A model generated the notes under the pieces. The model did not search any database and was not told the DNA's origin. It was given only the letters and a program-made list of their open reading frames with translations. From DATHBD01 sp035296325 (lineage in GTDB: Bacteria > Actinomycetota > Actinomycetes > Mycobacteriales > Micromonosporaceae): 64,000 nucleotides of DNA. A program made the translations under genes and the position numbers. The stretch covers positions 124,001 through 188,000 of the forward strand of contig DATHBD010000062.1 in NCBI GenBank assembly GCA_035296325.1. The letters run 5' to 3'. Below, one piece after another: positions 49,601 to 58,313 of this stretch; position 1 is the first letter of the stretch; each line of letters begins with the position of its first letter.

Positions 49601-50367
49601 CCACCGGGCGGGTGGTGGTCGACGCGCCGGCCGACGCCGAGCAGGGCGGGTCGGTGACCGTGCGGGCCACGTACACGCCGGTGGCCGACGCGACCGGGGC
49701 CAGCCTGACCCTGGACGCCACACCGGGCTGGACGCTCACCACGCCGGCCGCCGTGGACCTCGGCGATGTCGCGGCGGGCACCCCGGTCACGGCCACCTGG
49801 CAGGTCACCGCGCCCGCCTTCGGCACGCCGCGTCTGGTCGTCCTCACCGCGACGGCGACCGCGACGCAGGGCGGGCAGGCCACGACCGCCCGCGGCGCGG
49901 ACAGCATCGCCATCCCGATCCCGCCGCCCACCGGCACGGTCAAGGTCAGCGACCTGCCGTACAGCGCCAACAACGGCTGGGGTGAGGTGGAGCGGGATCG
50001 CTCCAACGGCGAGTCCGGAGCGACCGACGGCAACCCGATCACCATCAACGGTGTGGTGTACGCCAAGGGTCTGGGCGTGCACGCCGCCAGCGCGGTGCGG
50101 GTGTTCCTGGGGGGCAACTGCACCCGCTTCACGGCGGTGGTGGGCGTCGACGACGAGACCGGCGAATTCGGTTCGGCCCGGTTCACGGTGCAGGTGGACG
50201 GTGTGAACCGGGTCACCACGGCCGTGCTGCGTGGGCCCGACGACGGCCTGCCGATCGACGTCGACGTGACCGGCGGGCAGTGGCTCGACCTGATCGCGGA
50301 TGACGCCGGCGACGGCAATTCCTCCGACCACGTCGACTGGGCCGACGCCACCCTCGTCTGCGGCTGA
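46669..50367 (+). CDS. secreted GH35 beta-galactosidase with NEW3 and NPCBM domains
   Basis: A 1232-residue exported enzyme. A signal peptide ends TPAQAAPVPG. The GH35 barrel covers ~45-370 with WAGEFHPWRLP, the acid/base Glu202 in YQNENEFGS and a probable nucleophile Glu291 in TAEFQGGSFDYWGG. It is followed by beta-galactosidase domain 2, jelly-roll domains (WYRGHFTPAGTETQVNLNAITGN; WNIGQYINDLGPQRVFPVPNGIL), a NEW3-like domain near 1000-1075 and a C-terminal NPCBM module (YAKGLGVHAASAVRVFLGGNC). It should release terminal beta-galactose from plant or bacterial polysaccharides. It appears to be monocistronic. Confidence 0.95.
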   Translation: MSAPRRTLLGAVRRLVAPIAASALLATSLVTGTPAQAAPVPGVPHTVTYDKHSFSIDGERMYLWAGEFHPWRLPSPDLWRDVLQKMKSGGYNAVSVYFHWGFHSPQRGVYDFTGVRDMDRFLDIAEEVGIYVIARPGPYINAETDAGGLPSWLTNSPARERSNEADYLAAVDEWLDAINPIIARHQLTNGTGTVILYQNENEFGSTDPGAVAYMQHLQDRARADGITVPTFHNEQGREPKWIPGTPGAPDLYAFDAYPAGFNCSNPTQWPELPDFSFVRDYTDVGPMFTAEFQGGSFDYWGGPGYEKCRQLTGPDFQRVFYQNNMSMGVTAQSFYMTYGGTSWGWLPAPSNVYTSYDYAAAISETRQLTEKYYGMKEMGYFVDAVRAFAKTERQPDVPASDPDVLIRELRNPDTGTRFHIARHTDGTSTATDAFTFALDGADGAYPTVPQRGAITLAGRDSKILVSGYDMERQRLVYSTSEILTHLRQGGRDIAALHGRSGQAGETVLRYASQPTVSVLSGTVASTWDAARGDLRLNYDHAGLAQVRISGGGRADLVLLIGDDAAVNRLWKQDTTAGPVLVLGPQLLRTAGATGATLQLTGDTDAATDLRVWAPDGIERITWNGARTNARRTPQGVFTGRLTGPRPVPLPALTNWRQSPGDPNSGVDVDDSLWTIANQTQTNNPTKPGEGQPVLNADQYGFHHGDVWYRGHFTPAGTETQVNLNAITGNAGVYSAWLNGTFLGSSGSGGATFDIPAGALRAGQDNVVAVLVRNMGHNQTYGNKGFMEPRGLTSATFLGASTAITWRLQGNTGGETPLDAVRGAYNNGGLYGENAGWSLPGFPDSGWARTTLPAATQAPGVTWYRTTANLRLRADQDTAVGIRISDDPTRRYRATIFVNGWNIGQYINDLGPQRVFPVPNGILNPRGENTIAIASWSVDGSAGIGAVSLENLGTVQGGIPVGNVPAPGYDAARFTPPVATGRVVVDAPADAEQGGSVTVRATYTPVADATGASLTLDATPGWTLTTPAAVDLGDVAAGTPVTATWQVTAPAFGTPRLVVLTATATATQGGQATTARGADSIAIPIPPPTGTVKVSDLPYSANNGWGEVERDRSNGESGATDGNPITINGVVYAKGLGVHAASAVRVFLGGNCTRFTAVVGVDDETGEFGSARFTVQVDGVNRVTTAVLRGPDDGLPIDVDVTGGQWLDLIADDAGDGNSSDHVDWADATLVCG

Positions 50368-50376
50368 CCGAACGGA

Positions 50377-50418
50377 CCGGCGCCGCCGTCAGCCCTGCCG
50401 GGTTGGCGGCGGCGCCGG
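50377..50418 (+). terminator. GC-rich hairpin terminator after the GH35 gene
   Basis: CCGGCGCCGCCG (50377-50388) and its exact complement (50407-50418) enclose an 18-nt loop, 10 bases past the stop. There is no T run. Confidence 0.55.
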
Positions 50419-50556
50419 CCGGGAATCGCCGGTCCGGGCCTGCTGGACGATCCGGCGAGCCGGGCGAAGTCCTCCACGCCGGTATGCGGTGCCGGATTGG
50501 CAACCGACTGCCGGGGTAACCCGAGGCTACGGCTGGCGATGGAGAGGGCTGCGGAA

Positions 50557-51906
50557 GTGACGTGGTTGACGGAGGTACGGGAGCGGACCCGGGCCCGCGT
50601 GACAGGGACACAGCGGCCCGGTCCGCCGCCGTTCGACCCGGCTGGCCTGGACGCCCAGCCGGCACAGGTGCTGCTCGTCGAAGCCGGCAGGCCCGGCGTG
50701 GAGGAGACCATCCCGCGCGGCATCCGCATCGCGGCGGCCTGGTCGTGGCGGCTGATCCTGCTGGTCGGCGGCCTGTACGTGCTGATCCGGCTGATCAGCT
50801 TCCTGCGCGTGATCGTGATCCCGGTGGCGGTGGCGATCCTGCTGGCCGCCCTGTTCCAGCCGGCCGCCGCCGCGCTGCGGCGACGCGGGATGAACCCGTC
50901 CCTGGCCGCCGGTCTGGTGCTGGTCACCGGGTTGGTGGCGGTGCTGGGCAGCCTCGGGCTGATCGTGCAGACGTTCGTCGCGGAGTTCGACGACCTCGCC
51001 GGACAGGTCCAGGAAGGCCTCGACGAGGTGCAGACCTGGCTGTCCCGCGGCCCGCTGCAACTCGACGACCAGCAGCTCAGCGGTCTGGTGGAACGCGCCC
51101 AACGGGCCGTGTCGCAAAATCAGGGGGTACTGACCTCGGGCGCGCTCAGCACGGCGGCGACGCTGGGTGAGGTGGTCAGCGGCTTCTTCCTGGTGCTGTT
51201 CACACTGTTCTTCTTCCTGCGCGACGGCGGGCGCATCTGGACGTTCCTGTGCCGCCTGCTGCCCCAGCCCGCCCGCGTGCCGGCCGCCCGCGCCGGGCAC
51301 TACTCCTGGTACACGCTCATCTCCTACGTGCGGGCCACCGTGCTGGTGGCCTTCATCGACGCGGTCGGCATCGGCATCGGTCTGTTCGTCATGGACATCC
51401 CCCTCGCGCTGCCGCTGGCCGCGCTGGTGTTCCTCGGCGCGTTCATCCCCGTGGTCGGCGCGACCCTCTCCGGCATCGTGGCCGTGCTCGTGGCACTGGT
51501 CTCGGAGGGGCCGTTCAGCGCCCTGGTCATCCTGGGTGTCGTCATCCTGGTGCAGCAGATCGAAGGCAACGTCCTGGAGCCGCTGATCATGGGCCGGGCG
51601 GTCGCCCTGCACCCCTTGGCCATCATCCTGGTGATCGCGATCGGCATCGTCGTGGCCGGGATCGTCGGCGGCCTCGTCGCCGTGCCGCTGCTGGCCGTGG
51701 CGAACACCGCGGTCCGTTACCTGTCCCAGCATCCCGGTGGCGAACCCACCCCTGACCGGGAAGCACCCGGCACCGAGCCGGCTGACGACGACGCCGCCCG
51801 TGCGGAGCGGGCCGACCGGTCGGCCGATGACCCGGCGGCCGCCACTCCGCCACCGGCCGACAGTTCCGTCGACGACCAGCCGACACAGGCCGCCGAGGCG
51901 AGGTGA
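50557..51906 (+). CDS. AI-2E-family transporter (PerM/YdiK type)
   Basis: The 449-residue membrane protein has about eight membrane helices: SWRLILLVGGLYVLIRLISF, VIVIPVAVAILLAALFQPA, the FFLVLFTLFFFLRDGGRIW pair and the C-terminal block FLGAFIPVVGATLSGIVAVLVALVSEGPFSALVILGVVILVQQIEGNVLEPLIMGRAVALHPLAI. The last segment, with QQIEGN and GRAVALHPL, is the family signature. A Pro/Asp-rich cytoplasmic tail follows. Members export or import small molecules or ions; the substrate is not known. GTG 50557 follows GGAGAGG; ATG 50539 would add six residues. Confidence 0.88.
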   Translation: MTWLTEVRERTRARVTGTQRPGPPPFDPAGLDAQPAQVLLVEAGRPGVEETIPRGIRIAAAWSWRLILLVGGLYVLIRLISFLRVIVIPVAVAILLAALFQPAAAALRRRGMNPSLAAGLVLVTGLVAVLGSLGLIVQTFVAEFDDLAGQVQEGLDEVQTWLSRGPLQLDDQQLSGLVERAQRAVSQNQGVLTSGALSTAATLGEVVSGFFLVLFTLFFFLRDGGRIWTFLCRLLPQPARVPAARAGHYSWYTLISYVRATVLVAFIDAVGIGIGLFVMDIPLALPLAALVFLGAFIPVVGATLSGIVAVLVALVSEGPFSALVILGVVILVQQIEGNVLEPLIMGRAVALHPLAIILVIAIGIVVAGIVGGLVAVPLLAVANTAVRYLSQHPGGEPTPDREAPGTEPADDDAARAERADRSADDPAAATPPPADSSVDDQPTQAAEAR

Positions 51907-51961
51907 CGGCACTGACGTAGGGTCGTATGGCGAGCAGGGTGCTCCGGGAAGGGCGGTCGCG

Positions 51962-53566
51962 GTGTCTGGTACCTCTCCGGCGGCCCTCGCGTCGCCGGTG
52001 ACCAACCAGGCGGCGCGCCGGCGCACCTTCGCGGTGATCTCGCACCCCGATGCCGGCAAGTCGACGATCACCGAGGCACTCGCCCTGCACGCGCAGGTGA
52101 TCGGGCAGGCCGGCGCGGTGCACGGCAAGGCGGGCCGGCGCGGCGTGGTCTCCGACTGGATGTCGATGGAGCAGGAGCGCGGCATCTCCATCACGTCCGC
52201 GGCGTTGCAGTTCTCCTACGGCGACGCGGTCGTCAACCTGCTCGACACGCCGGGCCACGCCGACTTCTCCGAGGACACCTACCGGGTGTTGACCGCGGTG
52301 GACTGTGCGGTGATGCTGCTGGACGCCGCGAAAGGGCTGGAGCCGCAGACGCTCAAGCTGTTCCAGGTCTGCCGCCAGCGGCGCATTCCGGTGCTGACCT
52401 TCATCAACAAGTGGGACCGGCCGGGGCAGGAACCGCTGGCCCTGATGGACGAGATCGAAACCCGGATCGGGCTGCGACCGACGCCGCTGACCTGGCCGGT
52501 CGGCGTCGCCGGCAACTTCCACGGCGTGATCGACAGGCGCGGCGGGCAGATGATCCGGTTCCAGCGGGCACCGGGTGGCTCGAGCCGGGCGCTGGAGGAG
52601 GAGCTCGATCCGGTGCATGCGGCCGACCGGTTCGGCGACGACTGGCGCCGCGCGGCCGAGGAGTTGGAGCTGCTCGCCCTCACCGGCGGCGAGCACGACC
52701 AGGCGGCGTTCGCGGCGGGCACCAGTACGCCGGTGCTCTTCGGCGCCGCGGTGGCGAACATGGGCGTACGACAACTGCTTGACGTACTGATCGAGCTGGC
52801 CCCGCCGCCGGCGCCCAGGCCGACCGCCGACGGCGGAGTCCGGCCGCTGGACGCGCCGTTCGCCGGGTTCGTGTTCAAGATCCAGGCGAACATGAACCCC
52901 GCCCACCGGGACCAGGTGGCCTTCGTGCGGGTGTGCTCCGGGCGGTTCGAGCGCGGCATGATCGTCACCCACGGTGGCACCGGTCGCCCGTTCTCCACCA
53001 AGTACGCCCAGCAGATGTTCGGCCAGGACCGGGACACCATCGACGAGGCCTTTCCCGGCGATGTCGTCGGGCTGGTCAACGCGACCGCGCTGGGCATCGG
53101 GGACACGCTGCACGCCGGGCCGGCGGTGCAGTTTCCGCCGCTGCCGTCGTTCGCCCCCGAGCACTTCGCCGTGCTGCGCGCCGCGGACTCGTCGACGTTC
53201 AAGCGCTTCCGCCGTGGCGTCGAGCAACTCGACGCCGAGGGCGTGGTGCAGGTGCTGCGCTCCACCCGTCGGGGTGATCAGGCCCCGGTGCTCGCGGCGG
53301 TCGGGCCGATGCAGTTCGAGGTGGCCACCCATCGGTTGTCCGCCGAGTTCGGCGTGACCACGCGCCTGGAGAGCCTGCCGTACATGGTGGCCCGCCGCAC
53401 CGACGCCACCGCGGAACTCCGGCTCCGCGGCGCCGCCGGGGCCGAGGTGCTCACCCGGGATCGCGACGGCGCCGTCCTGGCGGTCTTCACGAGCCGCTGG
53501 CGGATGCGCGCAGCCGCGGACGACAACCCCGACCTGATGCTCGAGCCGCTCCTCGCCGACGAGTGA
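51962..53566 (+). CDS. prfC: peptide chain release factor 3
   Basis: The 534-residue translational GTPase starts at GTG 51962. G-domain motifs: ISHPDAGKSTITEAL (G1), ERGISITSAALQF (G2), LLDTPGHADFSEDTYRVLTAVD (G3) and INKWDRPGQEP (G4). Domain 2 and 3 regions follow (FKIQANMNPAHRDQVAFVRVCSGRFERGM). RF3 recycles RF1 and RF2 from the ribosome after termination. Family length (~530) fits. A GGGAAGGG sequence lies upstream. It converges on the acyltransferase gene with a 10-base gap. Confidence 0.95.
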   Translation: MSGTSPAALASPVTNQAARRRTFAVISHPDAGKSTITEALALHAQVIGQAGAVHGKAGRRGVVSDWMSMEQERGISITSAALQFSYGDAVVNLLDTPGHADFSEDTYRVLTAVDCAVMLLDAAKGLEPQTLKLFQVCRQRRIPVLTFINKWDRPGQEPLALMDEIETRIGLRPTPLTWPVGVAGNFHGVIDRRGGQMIRFQRAPGGSSRALEEELDPVHAADRFGDDWRRAAEELELLALTGGEHDQAAFAAGTSTPVLFGAAVANMGVRQLLDVLIELAPPPAPRPTADGGVRPLDAPFAGFVFKIQANMNPAHRDQVAFVRVCSGRFERGMIVTHGGTGRPFSTKYAQQMFGQDRDTIDEAFPGDVVGLVNATALGIGDTLHAGPAVQFPPLPSFAPEHFAVLRAADSSTFKRFRRGVEQLDAEGVVQVLRSTRRGDQAPVLAAVGPMQFEVATHRLSAEFGVTTRLESLPYMVARRTDATAELRLRGAAGAEVLTRDRDGAVLAVFTSRWRMRAAADDNPDLMLEPLLADE

Positions 53567-53576
53567 CCGGCCCGGG

Positions 53577-54326
53577 TCAGCCGGGGCTCCCGTCGGGTGG
53601 CGGCTGACCATCGTAGGCGGGCGGCCCGGTCACCTCGCTGGGCGGGCGAATTCCACGGGCGGTCAGCTTCCGCGCGTCCTGGGCGTACATCGCCACGTAC
53701 TCCTGCCCGGACAGCGCATGCAGGCGGGCCATGATCTCGTCGGTCAGCGCGCGGGCGCCCACCGCCTCCGGCATCGTCACGAATGGCGTGAGGTCGATGG
53801 GCGCCCCTACGGCAATGCGAACCTGGCGGATCTTCGGAATGAGTTTGCCGGGTGGTTGAATCTCGTAGGTATTGAGCATCGCCACCGGGATCACCGGCAC
53901 GCGGGTGGCGAGTGCGATCCGGGCCGCGCCGGTCTTGCCCCGGTAGAGGCGGTTGTCCGGAGGGCGGGTGCCTTCGGGGTAAATGCACACGAGACCGCCC
54001 TGCGCCAACCGGTCCTCGGCTCCGTTCAATGACGAGACAGCATTTCGCCCGCCCGTCCGGTCAATCGGTATGTTCCCGGTACCGCTGACCAGAAAGCGTT
54101 TCAGGCGCCCCTTCAGGCCGGTGCCGGTGAAGTACTCGAGCTTCGCGACGTAGGTGACGCGACGGGGGACGATGGCGGAGAGAAACACCGAGTCGGAAAA
54201 CGACGGGTGGTTGCCGACGATCAATGCGGGGCCACTGCCGGGAATGTGCTCCCGCCCCGTTACCACTGGCCGGAAGAGGGCCTTTGCTACCGGTCCAACG
54301 GTGGCCTTGATTACCCAATAGAGCAC
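53577..54326 (-). CDS. 1-acyl-sn-glycerol-3-phosphate acyltransferase (PlsC-like)
   Basis: The 249-residue acyltransferase has canonical motifs: NHPSFSD (HX4D), FLVSGTGNIPIDRTGG and YPEGTRPPDNRLYRGKTGAARIAL (PEGTR), then VPVIPVAML. It should acylate lysophosphatidic acid or a related acceptor in membrane lipid synthesis. GTG 54326 follows GGAGG directly; an in-frame GTG nine codons upstream (54353) is less well placed. Unlike the acyltransferase at 1185-2057 it has the standard motif spacing, so the two probably use different acceptors. It lies downstream of copA on the same strand. Confidence 0.92.
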   Translation of the reverse strand: MLYWVIKATVGPVAKALFRPVVTGREHIPGSGPALIVGNHPSFSDSVFLSAIVPRRVTYVAKLEYFTGTGLKGRLKRFLVSGTGNIPIDRTGGRNAVSSLNGAEDRLAQGGLVCIYPEGTRPPDNRLYRGKTGAARIALATRVPVIPVAMLNTYEIQPPGKLIPKIRQVRIAVGAPIDLTPFVTMPEAVGARALTDEIMARLHALSGQEYVAMYAQDARKLTARGIRPPSEVTGPPAYDGQPPPDGSPG

Positions 54327-54446
54327 CGGGCCTCCGTTCGCGTCGCGGGTCACCGCCCTGACGGTGCGCGGCCAGGGTATCGCGATCGGGCCACCGACCG
54401 CCGAGAAGCGGGAGCTTGCCGGCGAAGGAGTTGCCGGCCGGCACCG

Positions 54447-56714
54447 TCAATTGCGGTGCACGGAGCGGAAGCGGCGCAGGCGGAGGCTGTTGGCGACGAC
54501 GAACACGGACGAGAACGCCATGGCAGCGCCGGCGATCATGGGATTGAGCAACCCGGCGGCCGCCAGCGGGAGGGCCGCGACGTTGTAGGCGAACGCCCAG
54601 AACAGGTTGCTCTTGATGATCCGCAGGGTGCGCCGGGACAGGCGGATGGCATCCACGGCGGCCATCAGGTCGCCACGTACCAGGGTGAGGTCGGATGCTT
54701 CGATCGCGACGTCGGTGCCGGTGCCCATCGCGAGACCCAGATCGGCCTGGGCCAACGCGGCCGCGTCGTTGACGCCGTCACCGACCATGGCCACCACCCG
54801 GCCCGCGTCCTGCAGGCGCTTGACCACCGCGACCTTGTCGGACGGCAGCACCTCCGCGACCACCTCGTCGATGCCGATCTCGGCGGCCACCGCCCGGGCC
54901 ACCGTGGCGTTGTCGCCGGTGAGCAGCACCGGTGTCAGGCCCAGTCCGCGCAGGGCGGCGACGGCCTGGCGGCTGGTCGGCTTGACCACGTCAGCGACCG
55001 CCAGGACGCCACGGGCCCGACCGTCCCAGCCGACGACGACCGCGGTCCGCCCGGCAGCCTCCGTGGCGTTGCCGGCCTCCTCGATCTCCGGGGCCACGTC
55101 CAGGCCCTCCTGCCGGAGCAGGCGCAACCGGCCGACGACCACGTCGAGGTCGCCGACCCGGCCCCGGATCCCGAACCCTTCGACATTGCGGAATGCGGTC
55201 ACCGCGGGCAACGGCCCGAGTCGGTCCGCTGCCGCGGCGGCGACGGCCCGCGCGATCGGGTGCTCGGAGGCCGCCTCCACCGCGCCGGCGAGGCTGAGCA
55301 GCTCGTCGGGGTCCTGCCCGACGGCGGGCACGATGTCGACAAGCGTCATCCGACCCGTGGTGACCGTGCCGGTCTTGTCCAGCACCACGGTGTCCACCGT
55401 GCGGGTGGACTCCAGCACCTCGGGGCCCTTGATGAGGATGCCCAGTTGGGCGCCCCGTCCGGTGCCGACCAGCAGCGCGGTTGGCGTGGCCAGGCCCAGG
55501 GCGCACGGGCAGGCGATGATGAGGACGGCGATGGCGGCGGTGAACGCGGCGGTCAGGCCGCCCCCGCTGCCGATCCACCAGCCCAGCGTGGCCACCGCCA
55601 GGGCGAGGACGGCCGGTACGAACACCGCCGAGATGCGGTCGGCCAGGCGCTCCACGCCGGCCTTGCCGGACTGGGCCTGCTCCACCATCCGGGCCATCTG
55701 CGCCAGTTGGGTGTCGGCGCCGACCCGGGTGGCCCGGACCACGAGGCGCCCGCCGGCGTTGACCGTCGCGCCCGCCACGGTGTGGCCCGGGCCCACCTCG
55801 ACGGGTACGGATTCGCCGGTCAGCATGCTGGCGTCGACGGCGGAGGAGCCGTCCTCGATCACGCCGTCGGTGGCGACCTTCTCGCCGGGCCGGACGACGA
55901 ACCGGTCGCCCACCGTCAGCTGGCTGAGCGGAACCCGCGTCTCGACGCCGTCGCGGAGCACGGCGACGTCCTTCGCGCCGAGTTCCAGCAGCGCCCGCAG
56001 CGCCGCGCCGGCGCGGCGCTTGGATCTGGCCTCGAAGTACCGGCCGGCGAGCAGGAACGTGGTGACGCCGGCGGCCGCCTCCAGGTAGATGTTGCCGGCG
56101 CCGCTGACCCGCTCGACGTCCAGACTGAACGGGTGGGTCATCCCGGGAACACCGGCGGTGCCGAGAAACAGCGCCCACACCGACCAGCCGAACGCGGCGA
56201 GCGTGCCCATCGAGATCAGCGTGTCCATGGTGGCTGCGCCGTGGCGCAGGTTGGTCCACGCGGCCCGGTGGAACGGGAGCCCGCCGTACCCGACGACCGG
56301 GGCGGCCAGGGTGAGCGACAACCACTGCCAGTACGTGAACTGCAGCGCGGGCGCCATCGCCATCGCCACCACCGGCACGGTCAGCACCGCCGACACGAGC
56401 AGCCGGGTCCGCAGCGCCCGCAGCTCATCCACCGGTCGGGCGTGCTCCGCCGGATCGTCCGGCCTGCTCGGCGGTGGGGGTACCCGGGCGGTGTACCCGG
56501 TCTTCTCGACGGTGGCGATCAGGTCGCCCGGCGCGACGTCGTCGGGGAACGTGACGCTGGCCTTCTCGGTGGCGTAGTTGACCGTGGCCGTGACGCCGTC
56601 CATGCGGTTGAGCTTCTTCTCGATCCGCGAGGCGCAGGACGCGCAGGTCATGCCACTGATCGACAGCTCAATCCGGTTCCGGGCCGGTGCGGCGGGCCGG
56701 GTCGGTGATGCCAT
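54447..56714 (-). CDS. copA: copper-translocating P-type ATPase CopA
   Basis: The 755-residue PIB-type ATPase has an N-terminal heavy-metal domain (SISGMTCASCASRIEKKL), the phosphatase motif TGESVPV, the ion-selective CPC in IIACPCALGLATPTALL, the phosphorylation site DKTGTVTTGRM, HPIARAV (the HP motif), and MVGDGVNDAAALAQADLGLAMGTGTD. The NXXXXYN/MXXXS signatures for Cu(I) appear near FAYNVAALPLAAAGLLNPMIAGAAMAFSS. It expels Cu(I) from the cytoplasm. It closes a CsoR-controlled set: copZ, a secreted His-rich protein and copA. Confidence 0.97.
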   Translation of the reverse strand: MASPTRPAAPARNRIELSISGMTCASCASRIEKKLNRMDGVTATVNYATEKASVTFPDDVAPGDLIATVEKTGYTARVPPPPSRPDDPAEHARPVDELRALRTRLLVSAVLTVPVVAMAMAPALQFTYWQWLSLTLAAPVVGYGGLPFHRAAWTNLRHGAATMDTLISMGTLAAFGWSVWALFLGTAGVPGMTHPFSLDVERVSGAGNIYLEAAAGVTTFLLAGRYFEARSKRRAGAALRALLELGAKDVAVLRDGVETRVPLSQLTVGDRFVVRPGEKVATDGVIEDGSSAVDASMLTGESVPVEVGPGHTVAGATVNAGGRLVVRATRVGADTQLAQMARMVEQAQSGKAGVERLADRISAVFVPAVLALAVATLGWWIGSGGGLTAAFTAAIAVLIIACPCALGLATPTALLVGTGRGAQLGILIKGPEVLESTRTVDTVVLDKTGTVTTGRMTLVDIVPAVGQDPDELLSLAGAVEAASEHPIARAVAAAAADRLGPLPAVTAFRNVEGFGIRGRVGDLDVVVGRLRLLRQEGLDVAPEIEEAGNATEAAGRTAVVVGWDGRARGVLAVADVVKPTSRQAVAALRGLGLTPVLLTGDNATVARAVAAEIGIDEVVAEVLPSDKVAVVKRLQDAGRVVAMVGDGVNDAAALAQADLGLAMGTGTDVAIEASDLTLVRGDLMAAVDAIRLSRRTLRIIKSNLFWAFAYNVAALPLAAAGLLNPMIAGAAMAFSSVFVVANSLRLRRFRSVHRN

Positions 56715-56726
56715 GGCTCGGACTCC

Positions 56727-57704
56727 TCAGCCGTGGTCGTGCCCGGGCTGGTCGTGCCCGGGTGGCTCGGCGGTTGCGGTCGCGGGCGTGGGCGCGGTCG
56801 TGGGCGCCGTGCCCGCGAGGGCGGTGAACTCGGCGGTGTGCACCCGGCCGGCGTGCTGGAAGTCCAGGTACAACCGGTAGGCGCCGGCCGAGGGCACCTC
56901 GGCGTGGAAGATGACCTGCGGCCCGGCGGCGGTACGTCCGTCGCCGGGTGCCCCGTCCGGGTGCACGTGGAGGTACGCCAGGTCGCCGTCGCGCAGTGCC
57001 ACCAGGTGCCCGTATGCGCCCAGGTACGGCTGCAGGTCGGTGACCGGGGCACCGTCCCGGCTGACGGTCAGCGTCAGCGTGGCAGACGCGCCCGGGACGA
57101 GCGCGCCGTCCAGCGTGACCGTGTAGCCGGCCACCGTGGCGGTGCGTCCCGGCGGGGGCAGCGGCACCGGCTGGTACTCGCCGGGGGCGGGCACGTCCAC
57201 ACCGAGGGTCAAGCCGTTCCGGCCGGCCGGCGTGAAGTCGGCGAACACCCGGTACTGCCCCGGCGCGGCCACCGCGAGGGGCGCCGACCAGGTGCCCGCG
57301 CTGTCCAGGGTGGGGTGCACATGCTGGTAGCCGGACAGGTCGCGCCGCGCCACGATCAGGTGCAGGTCCTTGTCGTGATTGGTGGTGTAGCGGGTCACCG
57401 GTGCCCCGTCCGGACCCAGGATCTGGAAGCGGAACGGCTGCGCCGTACCGAGGGCCAGGGCGCTCGTCAGTGGCACCATGCGGTACCCGTCCTGGGCGAC
57501 CTGCAGGCCGCCCGGCACTGGAGCGCCGCCGCTGTCCGCGGCGGCCGGGCCGTCGGCGTGGTTGTCGCCGGCGTGGTTGTCGCCAGCGCTGTGGGTGGCG
57601 ATCGAGGGGCGGCCCGGCCCGGTCAGGGTGCCGAGCCCCACCGATGCGGCGAACACCGCGGCCAGCGCCAACCCGAACGCGGCTACCCGGAACGGGGGGG
57701 TCAT
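56727..57704 (-). CDS. exported His-rich protein of the copper operon
   Basis: The 325-residue protein starts at ATG 57704, just after the copZ stop. One N-terminal hydrophobic segment (VAAFGLALAAVFAASVGLG) is followed by a His/Asp patch (HSAGDNHAGDNHADG). Two or three beta-sandwich-like repeats follow (TTNHDKDLHLIVARRDLSGYQHVHPTLD; GAYGHLVALRDGDLAYLHVHPDG), each with HxH-type groups. A His-ending tail closes it (PGHDQPGHDHG). The YxHVHP motif recurs in copper-associated periplasmic or secreted proteins. It is not a recognised CopC. It probably binds copper outside the membrane. Confidence 0.8.
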   Translation of the reverse strand: MTPPFRVAAFGLALAAVFAASVGLGTLTGPGRPSIATHSAGDNHAGDNHADGPAAADSGGAPVPGGLQVAQDGYRMVPLTSALALGTAQPFRFQILGPDGAPVTRYTTNHDKDLHLIVARRDLSGYQHVHPTLDSAGTWSAPLAVAAPGQYRVFADFTPAGRNGLTLGVDVPAPGEYQPVPLPPPGRTATVAGYTVTLDGALVPGASATLTLTVSRDGAPVTDLQPYLGAYGHLVALRDGDLAYLHVHPDGAPGDGRTAAGPQVIFHAEVPSAGAYRLYLDFQHAGRVHTAEFTALAGTAPTTAPTPATATAEPPGHDQPGHDHG

Positions 57705-57706
57705 GG

Positions 57707-57913
57707 CTACCCGACCAGCTGGTAGCCCGCCTCGTCGACCGCGGCCCGGACCGCGCTGTCGTCGAGGGGCTGCTCGCTGCGGACGGTCACCACGCCGCTG
57801 GCGAGATCGACCTGCACGTCGGTGACACCGGGAATCTCGTTGACCTCCGAGCTCACGGAGTTGACGCAGTGCGAGCAGGTCATGCCGGTCACGGTGTAGG
57901 TCCGTGTCTGCAT
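57707..57913 (-). CDS. copZ: copper chaperone CopZ (heavy-metal-associated domain)
   Basis: A 68-residue HMA protein (QTRTYTVTGMTCSHCVNSVSSEV) with the metal-binding GMTCSHC and a ferredoxin-like fold. ATG 57913 has GGAGG 6 nt upstream. It should carry Cu(I) to CopA. It is the first gene after a CsoR-type operator and is followed 2 bases later by the secreted His-rich gene and copA. Confidence 0.95.
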   Translation of the reverse strand: MQTRTYTVTGMTCSHCVNSVSSEVNEIPGVTDVQVDLASGVVTVRSEQPLDDSAVRAAVDEAGYQLVG

Positions 57914-57943
57914 CACGATCCTCCAGATCAGTTGGTTGCCTCC

Positions 57944-57973
57944 ATCCTATACCCATACCCCCCAGGGGTACAA
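57944..57973 (-). promoter_or_regulatory. copZ-copA promoter with CsoR operator
   Basis: TTGTAC (-35, rc of 57968-57973) and TATAGGAT (-10 region, rc of 57944-57951) flank a palindromic TACCCCCCAGGGGTA (57956-57970). CsoR operators are GC-rich, C-run/G-run palindromes of this kind. Occupancy by apo-CsoR would block polymerase; copper would release it. Confidence 0.75.
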
Positions 57974-58010
57974 GGAGGGGACAGTGAGCCCCGGACTGGC
58001 GCGCGGGAAC

Positions 58011-58307
58011 TCAGCCCCGCTTCATCAGCCGGCCGACGGCCGCCATCATCTCGGTGGCCATCTCGTCGGCCCGGCCCTCCGCGGCGCCTTCGTGCATGCA
58101 GTGCCGCGCGTGCCCGTCCAGCAGGCCGAGTGCCACCTTGTCCAGGGCAGCCTGGATCGCGGAGATCTGCGTCAGCACGTCGATGCAGTAGCGGTCGTCT
58201 TCCACCATGCGCTCGATGCCACGGACCTGGCCCTCGATGCGGCGCAGCCGGGACTGGAGCTGGTCCTTGGAGGCGGTGTAACCGCGCGTCGGCGCTGGCG
58301 TGGTCAT
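58011..58307 (-). CDS. csoR: copper-sensing transcriptional repressor CsoR
   Basis: The 98-residue all-helical repressor (TASKDQLQSRLRRIEGQVRGIERMVEDDRYCIDVL) has the Cu(I) ligands Cys41, His66 and Cys70, with the same spacing as Cys36-His61-Cys65 of M. tuberculosis CsoR. The second-shell Tyr/Glu positions also look conserved. It controls the copZ-copA set downstream and, through the site at 58323, itself. The ATG is placed 6 nt after TACACT, so the message is probably leaderless. Confidence 0.95.
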   Translation of the reverse strand: MTTPAPTRGYTASKDQLQSRLRRIEGQVRGIERMVEDDRYCIDVLTQISAIQAALDKVALGLLDGHARHCMHEGAAEGRADEMATEMMAAVGRLMKRG

Positions 58308-58313
58308 GCACCC

